Assembly: GCA_002409595.1 (NCBI GenBank)
Contig: DHNQ01000026.1
Span: 1 to 64,000 of the forward strand
Reading direction: 5' to 3'
From: Dysgonomonas sp. UBA5412
Lineage (GTDB): Bacteria; Bacteroidota; Bacteroidia; Bacteroidales; Dysgonomonadaceae
Length of the DNA: 64,000 nucleotides
This document shows positions 1-7,305 of this stretch, piece after piece. Within the stretch, counting starts at the first letter, position 1, and the number at the start of each line of letters is the position of its first letter. A program made the position numbers and the translations under genes. The notes beneath the pieces are model-generated. The model was not told the origin of the DNA, searched no databases, and saw only the letters and a list, made by a program, of their open reading frames with translations.

Positions 1-1
1 T

Positions 2-55
2 TACTCCCTTAGGTGGTATACTTTTCGAGTAGAGTAGTGGGGTACTTTTGGAGTA
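2..55. promoter_or_regulatory. Operator-like inverted repeats with a -7 element, left edge
   Basis: Two copies of the inverted repeat TACT-N5-AGTA lie at 19-31 and 43-55, and a degenerate third (TACT-N5-AGGT) at 2-14. The second copy contains TACTTTTG (43-50), which matches the Bacteroidetes -7 consensus TAnnTTTG. Inverted repeats of this TACT/AGTA form are known operators of thiol- or quinone-sensing HxlR/DUF24-type regulators; that assignment is inference here. A divergent regulator gene may lie just left of the window. Confidence 0.45.
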
Positions 56-443
56 TTATTTACATATATTAACGTTACTCGCTAATTTTCCTGACGAGTG
101 GTTAAGTTCTGATCTTGTTGCAGGAAGTATAAATATTAATCCTGTAATTGTACGAAAAGAATTAGGTGTATTACAGAGTGCAGGGCTCGTTGTCAGCCGA
201 AAAGGAAAAGATGGTGGCTCGAAGCTCAAAAAAGCAAGTGAAGATATTTCATTATCCGAAGTTTATCTATCAGTTAAAAATTCAGATGTGTTAGGTAAAA
301 AAAATTTAAACCCTAATCCGAAATGTTCTGTTGGTAAACAAATTAATGAGAATCTTGAGCAACTTTTCGATCAAACTGATCAATTGGTTATAGAGGCTCT
401 TAGTCATAAAACATTAAATGATTTTGTGAAAAAGTTTCACTGA
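48..443 (+). CDS. Rrf2-family transcriptional regulator, YwnA-like; 5' end uncertain
   Basis: Winged-helix regulator of the Rrf2 family, closest in pattern to the YwnA type: a HILTLLA start of helix 1, a recognition-helix region around residues 28-50 (INPVIVRKELGVL), the wing GGSKLKK, an ISLSEVY helix, and the conserved NPNPKC near residue 95 with one Cys (a possible redox sensor, inferred). The only in-frame start is TTG at 48; an in-frame stop lies at 30-32. Family members normally carry about five more residues, including an S-R motif, before the HIL segment, so the N-terminus looks shortened. The TTG also lies inside a possible promoter/operator. The gene precedes qorB by 47 bp and probably regulates it. 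It may be intact with an odd start, or slightly 5'-truncated. Confidence 0.75.
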   Translation: MEYYLHILTLLANFPDEWLSSDLVAGSININPVIVRKELGVLQSAGLVVSRKGKDGGSKLKKASEDISLSEVYLSVKNSDVLGKKNLNPNPKCSVGKQINENLEQLFDQTDQLVIEALSHKTLNDFVKKFH

Positions 444-460
444 TTTTTTTTATATATAAA

Positions 461-479
461 TGTAACAATAATTATTACA
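461..479. promoter_or_regulatory. Near-perfect 19-bp palindrome ahead of qorB
   Basis: Positions 461-479 form an inverted repeat (TGTAACAAT / ATTATTACA around a central A) with a single mismatch, ending 11 bp before the qorB ATG. Placement and symmetry suggest an operator, probably for the neighbouring Rrf2 regulator; which protein binds is inference. Confidence 0.5.
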
Positions 480-490
480 ATTTAAAGCTT

Positions 491-1348
491 ATGAAAACAG
501 GAATAGCAGGAGCTACCGGTCACCTAGGGCGTTTGGTAGTACAAGATTTGAAAAAGAAAACAGCCGCAGAGAATTTAGTAGCTTTAGTACGTACACCCGA
601 AAAAGCAACAGATCTAGGTATAGAAGCCAGAGCATTTGATTATGATCAACCCGATCATTTGGTGGAAGCACTGAAAGGAATTGATCATTTACTTTTAATT
701 TCCGGCAATCAAATCGGTCAGAGAAAACGACAACATGAAAATGTGATAAAGGCGGCAAAACAAGCCGGAGTAAAATGGATTGTTTATACAAGCGTGTTGC
801 ATGCTGATAAATCTACCTTGAGTTTAGCCGGAGAGCATCGCGAAACAGAAGCAGTATTGAAAGCCTCGGGCATTGCCTACACTCTTTTGCGAAATGGTTG
901 GTATACCGAGAATTATACAGGATCTGTTTCAGGAGCAGTCAAAGCCGGAGCTTTTGTAGGATCAGCCGGCGATGGAAAAATCTCTGCGGCAGCCCGTGCC
1001 GATTATGCAGCGGCAGCAGCGGTAGTGTTAGCTGATGAACAACACAAAGGAAAAACGTATGAATTGGCAGGTGACTCATATTTTACTTTAAAAGATTTGG
1101 CTGCAGAAATTTCTCATCAAACTGGAAAAGAGATTCCTTATAAAAACCTTTCAGAACAAGAATATGCCGAAGTTCTAAAAAGCATAGGATTGCCAGAAGA
1201 TGCAGCTAGAGTCATTGCCGGATTTGATATAGGAGCATCTAAAGGCGATTTATTCGATGATAGTAAACAACTTTCGCACTTGATAGGTCGTCCCACTACA
1301 TCCTTAGCTCAATCTGTAAAAGATGCGTTGGCACAATCTGAAAAATAA
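491..1348 (+). CDS. qorB: NAD(P)H:quinone oxidoreductase, QorB-like (NmrA/atypical SDR)
   Basis: Predicted cytosolic NAD(P)H-dependent quinone reductase. The N-terminus carries the Rossmann motif GATGHLG (residues 7-13), followed by features I recognise from E. coli QorB (YtfG): LLLIS near residue 70, YTSVLHAD near 100, the LLRNGWYTENY segment near 135, and the DDSKQLSHLIGRPTT C-terminal stretch. The length of 285 aa is almost the same as QorB (286). It follows the Rrf2 regulator, with a palindrome just upstream, an arrangement fitting quinone or electrophile-responsive control. In E. coli the neighbouring regulator is of the HxlR type, so use of an Rrf2 regulator here is a difference. Reduction of quinones is family knowledge; the substrate in this organism is unknown. 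Confidence 0.88.
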   Translation: MKTGIAGATGHLGRLVVQDLKKKTAAENLVALVRTPEKATDLGIEARAFDYDQPDHLVEALKGIDHLLLISGNQIGQRKRQHENVIKAAKQAGVKWIVYTSVLHADKSTLSLAGEHRETEAVLKASGIAYTLLRNGWYTENYTGSVSGAVKAGAFVGSAGDGKISAAARADYAAAAAVVLADEQHKGKTYELAGDSYFTLKDLAAEISHQTGKEIPYKNLSEQEYAEVLKSIGLPEDAARVIAGFDIGASKGDLFDDSKQLSHLIGRPTTSLAQSVKDALAQSEK

Positions 1349-1429
1349 GATACTCATTAAAATATTTTAAGAAAAAGGCAAATCTGTGTAAAATAGGTCT
1401 GTCTTTTTCATTCCATATATACAGATAAT

Positions 1430-1477
1430 AAATATAATGCTATTATGTTGACTAGTCAACATAATAGCATTATATTT
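1430..1477. repeat. Perfect 48-bp palindrome (MarR operator candidate)
   Basis: The left arm 1430-1453 and right arm 1454-1477 are exact reverse complements over 24 bp with no spacer; the centre is ACT|AGT. It covers most of the promoter of the MarR-membrane protein pair. Typical MarR operators are palindromes of 16-20 bp, so the length is unusual. It could also extrude as a cruciform or fold as a hairpin if transcribed from upstream. Confidence 0.85.
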
Positions 1478-1478
1478 G
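1448..1478 (+). promoter_or_regulatory. Promoter of the MarR operon
   Basis: TTG at 1448-1450 and TATATTTG at 1471-1478 are 20 bp apart and match the Bacteroidetes -33 (TTTG/TTG) and -7 (TAnnTTTG) elements. Transcription would start around 1483-1486, giving a leader of about 20 nt. Both elements lie in the right half of, or just beside, the 48-bp palindrome, so a protein bound there would block RNA polymerase. Confidence 0.6.
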
Positions 1479-1502
1479 TTTTTGAAAAAGCAAGATAAAT
1501 AT

Positions 1503-1931
1503 ATGGATCAGATTTACTCATTAGGATTACTGCTCAACAGAGCCTCCGTTGCATTATCAACCTCATTGAATGCAGCCCTTGATAGACAAAATATAGACTT
1601 ACCTCATTCTCAGTTTATAGTATTGCGTTGCCTCTACTATAAGAATGATCTTAGTCAGCTTGAGATTGCAAAGCTTCTATCAAAAGATGCCGCAGCGATA
1701 AAACGCTCTATTGATAATCTTGAGAAAAAACAATTAGTTGCTCGTAAACAAACGAGAGTAAATAAGAATTGCATTAGCATCACCAAGCAAGGAAAAGAGC
1801 TTCTTCCTTCAGCTCTTAAAATTGCTGATTCCGTAATTGCAGATTCGTTGCGGGATATTTTACCTCCCGAAGCAGACATGTTGAAAAGACTATTAACTAC
1901 AATATATTCAAATCTGGAGGATAAAAAATGA
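1503..1931 (+). CDS. MarR-family transcriptional regulator
   Basis: A 142-aa winged-helix regulator. Visible parts are the N-terminal dimerisation helix, the HTH around residues 55-80 (LSQLEIAKLLSKDAAAIKRS), and the wing (RVNKNCISITKQGKELL), followed by a C-terminal dimerisation helix. I chose ATG 1503 rather than a TTG nine codons upstream, because the TTG lies at the end of the promoter -7 element. The stop overlaps the next gene's start (ATGA at 1928-1931), showing translational coupling with the membrane protein. The perfect palindrome over its own promoter suggests autorepression. The ligand is unknown; MarR proteins commonly sense phenolics or oxidants. Confidence 0.85.
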   Translation: MDQIYSLGLLLNRASVALSTSLNAALDRQNIDLPHSQFIVLRCLYYKNDLSQLEIAKLLSKDAAAIKRSIDNLEKKQLVARKQTRVNKNCISITKQGKELLPSALKIADSVIADSLRDILPPEADMLKRLLTTIYSNLEDKK

Positions 1932-2431
1932 AAAAACTAAATGCACAGGGTTTAAAGATTTTAAAATCTATACATTTTATTCTGGTTATGTTATGGACTG
2001 TCGGCGTTATAGCAATGGCAGTTTTATTTCTGATGAGTTCACATTCAGGCGATGAATTATACACAAAATATAAAGCGATTCGCTTCATAGATGATGTACT
2101 GGTAGTGCCCAGTGCCACACTAACAATCTTGGTAGGTATTGTGTATGGAGTATGGACTAATTGGGGATTCTTTAAATATAGATGGATAACAGTTAAGTGG
2201 ATTTTGGGTATTGCTATCGTTATTGTAGGTACATTTATACTCAGTCCAATGCTTGATTCCAATTTGGCAATCACCAATGTCGGTCGTGATTTGGCTTTGG
2301 CTGATGCTAAAGTAGAAGAACAAGGAGCATATCTTTTTATACTTGGTTGCTGTTCTTCACTAGCTCTTGTATTTTTGGTTATTATATCGGTATTTAAACC
2401 TTGGAAGAAAGCTCAAACTCGAAAAAAATAA
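1928..2431 (+). CDS. Four-helix integral membrane protein, possibly DUF2269-like
   Basis: A 167-aa membrane protein with four predicted helices at about residues 12-33, 55-77, 84-105 and 135-157, and a short Lys/Arg-rich cytoplasmic tail. The first helix contains H-F-x3-M-x-W (SIHFILVMLW), reminiscent of the DUF2269/CopD-like membrane proteins in which a His in helix 1 is conserved; the assignment is tentative. The start overlaps the MarR stop by 4 bp, so the two are one operon and the protein is likely what the regulator controls. No transporter signature is visible. It might be a small quinone- or haem-linked membrane protein, but I cannot assign a function. Confidence 0.65.
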   Translation: MKKLNAQGLKILKSIHFILVMLWTVGVIAMAVLFLMSSHSGDELYTKYKAIRFIDDVLVVPSATLTILVGIVYGVWTNWGFFKYRWITVKWILGIAIVIVGTFILSPMLDSNLAITNVGRDLALADAKVEEQGAYLFILGCCSSLALVFLVIISVFKPWKKAQTRKK

Positions 2432-2589
2432 CTAATTAAAATAATCGTCTCTGCCAATATTTTTATATTTGGTTGCTAGACTAACCTTTCGCCTAATTTA
2501 AGATATTTTTATCTAAAAAAATATTTGTTTTATCATATTTTTTTAGTTGTTATTGCAATTATTTGTTTATATTGCAATCCAAATCTATT

Positions 2590-2720
2590 AGGTTAGAATG
2601 AGAAAAGATTTCATTCTGTAAGTGGAGGTGTAGATGTTTTCTTACTCTATCTCCTCTTACAAAACTTCATTAGGCTTTCTAACCTTAGCTATGTAACCCG
2701 TAATTCATCATTGCGGGTTA
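2590..2720 (+). ncRNA. Candidate structured RNA in a gene-free stretch
   Basis: Within the 460-bp gap 2432-2891, the + strand folds by eye into a closed multi-branch shape: outer stem 2590-2596 / 2679-2685, hairpin 2597-2601 / 2611-2615, and a longer hairpin 2618-2627 / 2651-2660 (one mismatch). A further perfect 7-bp hairpin follows at 2694-2700 / 2714-2720. No open reading frame of note occupies the region. It could be a small RNA, a 3' UTR element of the membrane protein gene, or chance pairing; strand is inferred from the + strand terminator downstream. A possible -7 element (TATATTTG) lies at 2464-2471. Confidence 0.3.
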
Positions 2721-2834
2721 TTTGCTGAATATAAAGCATCCTTCTCTATATAGGTTGCGTGAACTTTAAATTATGTTAAATGTGAGATTTTGCTATCTTT
2801 CTGATATAATATATGTTTCTCGTATATATCATAG

Positions 2835-2872
2835 AATAAGGTTGTTTCATTTACGAAACAACCTTATTTTTT
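2835..2872 (+). terminator. Rho-independent terminator, + strand
   Basis: Perfect 14-bp stem (2835-2848 / 2855-2868) with a 6-nt loop followed by a T run to 2872. The T tract is on the + strand only, so it ends transcription coming from the MarR pair or from the folded region upstream. It may partly serve the lactate operon converging from the right. Confidence 0.8.
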
Positions 2873-2891
2873 ATTCTAGCTTTTATGTTTT

Positions 2892-3467
2892 TTAGACAAG
2901 TATTACAGTTAGTCCCTTGGGACCATGAGCACCCACAACCAAGGCTTGTTCAATATCCGCTGTCTTAGAAGGTCCCGAAATAAATACACCATATCCCTTA
3001 TCACTAAATTGTATTTGCTCATATGCTTCATGCATATTGTTTACAATTTTATTCTTATCCAATATGATAATCAGATATTCGGAGATAAAGTATAATACAC
3101 GTTCTTTCACATTTTGCGGTATCCATACACATCCATTCTCAGCCACACCAAGTTCACCCCTTACTACGCTTAAATCAGTACCATTAAGATCGTGAGCCTC
3201 TTTAGTATCAGGATCGATCGTAGCTATTGATATTTCTGGGAGGTTAGATGCTATATTCTTAGCTTCAGGATATAGGTTTTTTATACAGCTGTTCAGGTCT
3301 TCGCCTTCTCCTAATACAACAGCATTTCCTCCAACCCCTTTACTGATCTCTACAAATTGGTCTATTTTATTATTATACTGTATGGCATCAATTCTTATTT
3401 CAGGCATATCGTATGTCTGATTGATATGACGCCTCAGATTGCTTAATATTTCAGATTTATTACTCAT
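2892..3467 (-). CDS. lutC: LutC-like LUD-domain protein of lactate utilisation
   Basis: A 191-aa LUD-domain protein, last gene of the lactate operon. LutC (YkgG) acts with LutA and LutB as a cytosolic iron-sulfur enzyme that oxidises L-lactate to pyruvate; its exact part is not settled. Visible family features are the N-terminal helix (SEILSNLRRHI), a central VVRGELGVAENGCVWI segment typical of the LUD fold, and the C-terminal FISGPSKTADIEQALVVGAHGP motif. Length agrees with LutC proteins. It lies 7 bp after lutB on the same strand, so the two are co-transcribed. Confidence 0.88.
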   Translation of the reverse strand: MSNKSEILSNLRRHINQTYDMPEIRIDAIQYNNKIDQFVEISKGVGGNAVVLGEGEDLNSCIKNLYPEAKNIASNLPEISIATIDPDTKEAHDLNGTDLSVVRGELGVAENGCVWIPQNVKERVLYFISEYLIIILDKNKIVNNMHEAYEQIQFSDKGYGVFISGPSKTADIEQALVVGAHGPKGLTVILV

Positions 3468-3474
3468 CGTTTTT

Positions 3475-4854
3475 TCATTTATTGGTTTTCTTCACTTTGC
3501 CTTTCTTCCACAATGCCGAAAAAGATTCGGATGCAAATTGAGGAAGCTCTCTGCCTTTACCCCAATCATTTAATCCATTGTATTTTACAAATCGAGGAGT
3601 TGCATTGATAACCGGTGCGACCGACATTCCTACTCTGAACAGAGATGGACGGGTAAAGAGAAACTTCAGACCTCCCGACATAACCTTTTTCATCGGATCG
3701 GCTTTTCCGATCGAATCAAGATTTTGTCGCCAGCGATATATCTGATTTCCCAAATCAATCTTTACGGGGCAAACGTTGTTGCAAGAAAAACATAAAGAAC
3801 ATGCTGAAACATTATCAAAATATTTTTCGGGAGACCTCAACATCCCTAAATTTATACCGATAGGTCCCGGTATGAAATAAGTATAAGAGTAACCTCCGCT
3901 TCGGCGATAGACCGGACATGTGTTCATACAAGCACCACAACGAATACATTTTAGTGTTTGTATGTGTTCCTCATTACTCACTATTTCGCTACGCCCGTTA
4001 TCTACGATAATGATATGCATTTCGCCACCTTCACGTGGCTTACGATAATGCGAAGTGTAAGACGTGGACGGCTGGCCGGTGGCACTTCGTGCAAGCAATC
4101 TTGTGTATACACCTAAAGATTTGAGAGAGGGAACTATCTTTTCCATCCCCATCGAAACGATATGTACCTTTGGTAATGAAGTCCCCATATCGGCATTTCC
4201 CTCATTCGTACATACTATAACATCTCCCGTTTCGGCAACGCCAAAATTACATCCCGTCATGGCAACATCTGCTGTCAGAAACTCATTTCGCAGGTGTGCC
4301 CTTGCTGCACGAGTCAAATAAGTAGGGTCGCTATTATCTTTCTCGGTATGCAGTTTGTCTTCAAACAGCTTTCCTACCTCTTGTCTTTTGAGGTGAATAG
4401 CGGGCATTACAATATGGCTCGGTGCTTCATCCATTAGTTGAAGAATACGCTCTCCAAGATCGCTTTCCACAACGTCTATACCTTTTTCAATCAGAAAAGG
4501 ATTAAGATGACATTCTTCGGTGAGCATAGACTTACTTTTCACAAGTTTCTTAGCCTTATGCTTTTCTAATATTTGATATACTATCTCATTATGCTCCTTG
4601 TCGTCTTTTGCCCAATGAACAATCACACCGTTTTTTTCAGCATTGTCTGCAAATTGTTCAAGATACTTATCAAGATGCGAAATCGTGTGCATCTTAATAT
4701 TACAAGCCAGATCGCGCAGTCTTTCCCACTCCGGCACATTCATCGCCATGCGGTCACGCTTTTCGCGTACCATCCATAGTGTTTCGTTATGCCATTGCTC
4801 TTGTTCCTTATTTTTGATAAAGCGGCCTGCCGCTATCGAATGTTTTGTACTCAT
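3475..4854 (-). CDS. lutB: LutB-like iron-sulfur lactate-utilisation protein
   Basis: A 459-aa protein with an N-terminal LUD domain (about residues 60-290) and a dicluster ferredoxin domain. The two cluster motifs are clear: C303-x2-C306-x2-C309-x3-C313 and C352-x2-C355-x2-C358-x3-C362, each followed by Pro. A C-terminal DUF3390-like tail follows. This matches LutB (YkgF), the electron-transfer subunit of the LutABC L-lactate oxidase. The gene start overlaps the lutA stop by 4 bp (4851-4854), indicating translational coupling. All expected cysteines are present, so it should be functional. Confidence 0.92.
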   Translation of the reverse strand: MSTKHSIAAGRFIKNKEQEQWHNETLWMVREKRDRMAMNVPEWERLRDLACNIKMHTISHLDKYLEQFADNAEKNGVIVHWAKDDKEHNEIVYQILEKHKAKKLVKSKSMLTEECHLNPFLIEKGIDVVESDLGERILQLMDEAPSHIVMPAIHLKRQEVGKLFEDKLHTEKDNSDPTYLTRAARAHLRNEFLTADVAMTGCNFGVAETGDVIVCTNEGNADMGTSLPKVHIVSMGMEKIVPSLKSLGVYTRLLARSATGQPSTSYTSHYRKPREGGEMHIIIVDNGRSEIVSNEEHIQTLKCIRCGACMNTCPVYRRSGGYSYTYFIPGPIGINLGMLRSPEKYFDNVSACSLCFSCNNVCPVKIDLGNQIYRWRQNLDSIGKADPMKKVMSGGLKFLFTRPSLFRVGMSVAPVINATPRFVKYNGLNDWGKGRELPQFASESFSALWKKGKVKKTNK

Positions 4855-5591
4855 AATCCTGCAGCTAAAATTTGAACGACATGAATAAACTTGATAGGTA
4901 GTTTTTCTCTGTTAACTATCCCTTGCATATGCATCAGGCATGAGCTGTCTGCTCCTGTTATATATTCTGCTCCCGTATCTATGTGATTCTTTAATTTATC
5001 TTGTCCCATACATACGGAAACTTCAGGTTCTTCGATGGAGAACATACCTCCAAATCCGCAACATTCATCTACTTTTTTTGGCTCGAATACTTCAACGCCT
5101 TCTACCATATTAAGCAAATCCTTTATCTTAGAATAGCGGGGTATATTTAACTCGCTGGCAGAACTGAGCATCATCTCTCTTACTCCGTGGCAACTGTTAT
5201 GTATGCTCACTTTGTGCGGGAAACGGCTGGGTAATTTTTCCACTTTTAATATATCGTGCAGAAACTCGCAAATATCATATATTTTTCCACTTGTCTGGCA
5301 TAGATGCCCTTTCTTTTCTAATATAGGAGGATAGTTTTCTCTGACAAATACGGAACAGCTTGGAGATGGAGCCACGACATAGTCGAATTTATTAAAAAGC
5401 TCATCAAACTGATTTGCTAAAGGAATAGCTTTCTCTTCGAATCCGGCATTTGCCATAGGCTGACCGCAACATGTTTGGTCGAGAGGGAAATCAACATCTA
5501 CACCCAGACTGTCGAGCAGTCTGAATGTAGCAACACCCACCTCAGGGTATATGGCGTTGATATAGCATGGTACAAATAGTCCTACTTTCAT
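4851..5591 (-). CDS. lutA: LutA-like CCG-domain protein of lactate utilisation
   Basis: A 246-aa protein with two cysteine-rich CCG domains: CCG at residues 41-43 (CCGQPM) with S-C at 79, and CCG at 177-179 (CCGFGG) with H-N-S-C at 131-134. These ligate non-canonical iron-sulfur clusters in the related heterodisulfide reductase and succinate:quinone enzymes. LutA (YkgE) is part of the LutABC L-lactate dehydrogenase. It stands between the lactate permease (51 bp upstream) and lutB (4-bp overlap). Length fits the family. Confidence 0.92.
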   Translation of the reverse strand: MKVGLFVPCYINAIYPEVGVATFRLLDSLGVDVDFPLDQTCCGQPMANAGFEEKAIPLANQFDELFNKFDYVVAPSPSCSVFVRENYPPILEKKGHLCQTSGKIYDICEFLHDILKVEKLPSRFPHKVSIHNSCHGVREMMLSSASELNIPRYSKIKDLLNMVEGVEVFEPKKVDECCGFGGMFSIEEPEVSVCMGQDKLKNHIDTGAEYITGADSSCLMHMQGIVNREKLPIKFIHVVQILAAGL

Positions 5592-5642
5592 TCTTTTGTT
5601 AGTTTTAGTTGATTTAGATTCTTAAAGTTAAAGGAAAATTTT

Positions 5643-7238
5643 TTAAAAGAACATATTTCCCATAATCTTTGGAACAAAATATACCATCAAACCTGCAATA
5701 ACGATGTATCCTAATGCAAATGGCATTGCTTTTTTCATTATTTCTCCCTCTTTTCCTTGCTGTCCACAAGCCGAAGTTGCTACGGCAATACTTTGAGGAG
5801 ATATTATTTTACCTCCGGTAGCACCGGCTGTATTAGCGGCAGCCAACCAGCTTGGGTCTGCTCCGGTAGAAGCTGCGACTGAGGCTTGTAGTTTTCCGAA
5901 TAAGATATTAGACGATGTGTCGCTTCCGGTAAGGAATGTTCCCAAACATCCGATTGTAGGAGCGAATAGCGGATAAAGAGACCCTGTGGTGTAGGCTAAT
6001 GCAACACCAAGGATGCCAACCATACCTGAAAAATCCATAATGGATGACATGGCTATCAGCGAGCATACGGTTATTATTGTCTTTTTCTGTTGTACAAATA
6101 CTTTGCCTAATACTTTGAATAGGCTACTTATTTTAGCTCCTTGTATCAGTCCGCCCAATACAGAACCGATGAATAAGAGGACTCCGGCATCTATCAACCA
6201 CGATATTTTGATCGAACGGGTAACGTCGGCTCCACTGTCCATCGACATTATGTCGAAGTTGAAAGTAGTAGTTAAGATCGGTGCTAATATATCTCTTAGT
6301 GGCAATAAAGGGCTTGTAAGTACAACTAGGATGAGTATAAGACCGTATACGCTCCACGCTTTTACGACTTCGGATAAACTGTGTTTAGGAAAGCTTGCTT
6401 TAAACTCTTTCTCTTTTTTAGTAGCTGTTAATTTTGCATATACAATAATAGCAATGATGGATGCAATACTACCTAAGATGGCAGGAGTTTCAGCTCCCAT
6501 ATATCTGGCAGCAAGATATTGTGTGACAAGTGAAACAACACCTACAATTACACTTAGCAGAATGTGTTTAGGTAGAGATTTTATGCTTGGGTCTGTCATA
6601 AAAACTAACACAAAAGGTATTAGTATCATCAGTGGGGAAAGCTGGAATACTACTTGTGTACTTAACGTTTGAATGTTTTCGACTCCGGCTTGTTCTGCTA
6701 AAACTTTAACGGGTGTACCTACGGCTCCAAATCCTGTTGCAACACTATTGGCTATCAAGCTTACTACAGCCGAAAAGATAGGATTGAAACCTAAACTGAT
6801 CAGAATTGCAGCCGGAATGGCTACTGCTGTTCCAAATCCTGCCATGCCTTCGAGCAGACCTCCAAAACCCCAAGTGAGTAATAGGACTTGAATACATTTG
6901 TCGGACGAGATTGACGAAAACTGCTCTTTGATAATTTCCATCTTTCCGGTGTGGACTAGTACGTTGTAGCTGAATATTGCCATAATGATAATGATCAGTA
7001 TGGGAAATATTGCCTTTAATATGCCATATACAACGGATAACCCTATGTCTCCCGCGGGGAGGTGAAAGGCTATTAGCCCGATTATAATACTGGCTGCTAA
7101 AGTGATCACAGCACTTTTATCCCCCGACATTTTCAGAAAACCCATCAGTATGATAAGTATTAGTACGGGTAGGGCGGCAAGTAATATTTGCCACCATTCG
7201 AGATTTAATGATTGAATTTGTAATAATGGTATTAGCAT
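5643..7238 (-). CDS. lldP: L-lactate permease (LctP/LldP family)
   Basis: A 531-aa polytopic membrane protein with about 12-14 hydrophobic segments and the family signatures GFGGLLEGMAGFGTAVAIPA (near residues 123-142), FGAVGTPVKVLA, and the C-terminal TSSNILFGKLQ...AANTAGATGGKIISPQSIA stretch. It belongs to the lactate permease family, which imports lactate or glycolate with protons. It sits inside the operon between the FAD dehydrogenase and lutA, fitting uptake of the substrate that both oxidation systems use. Length is close to E. coli LldP (551). Confidence 0.93.
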   Translation of the reverse strand: MLIPLLQIQSLNLEWWQILLAALPVLILIILMGFLKMSGDKSAVITLAASIIIGLIAFHLPAGDIGLSVVYGILKAIFPILIIIIMAIFSYNVLVHTGKMEIIKEQFSSISSDKCIQVLLLTWGFGGLLEGMAGFGTAVAIPAAILISLGFNPIFSAVVSLIANSVATGFGAVGTPVKVLAEQAGVENIQTLSTQVVFQLSPLMILIPFVLVFMTDPSIKSLPKHILLSVIVGVVSLVTQYLAARYMGAETPAILGSIASIIAIIVYAKLTATKKEKEFKASFPKHSLSEVVKAWSVYGLILILVVLTSPLLPLRDILAPILTTTFNFDIMSMDSGADVTRSIKISWLIDAGVLLFIGSVLGGLIQGAKISSLFKVLGKVFVQQKKTIITVCSLIAMSSIMDFSGMVGILGVALAYTTGSLYPLFAPTIGCLGTFLTGSDTSSNILFGKLQASVAASTGADPSWLAAANTAGATGGKIISPQSIAVATSACGQQGKEGEIMKKAMPFALGYIVIAGLMVYFVPKIMGNMFF

Positions 7239-7305
7239 ATAGTTTTCTTTTTAAGTATTAATATATTCAATACTATTGGCTTTGATTTGCAAAGCAGGTT
7301 GTGTT

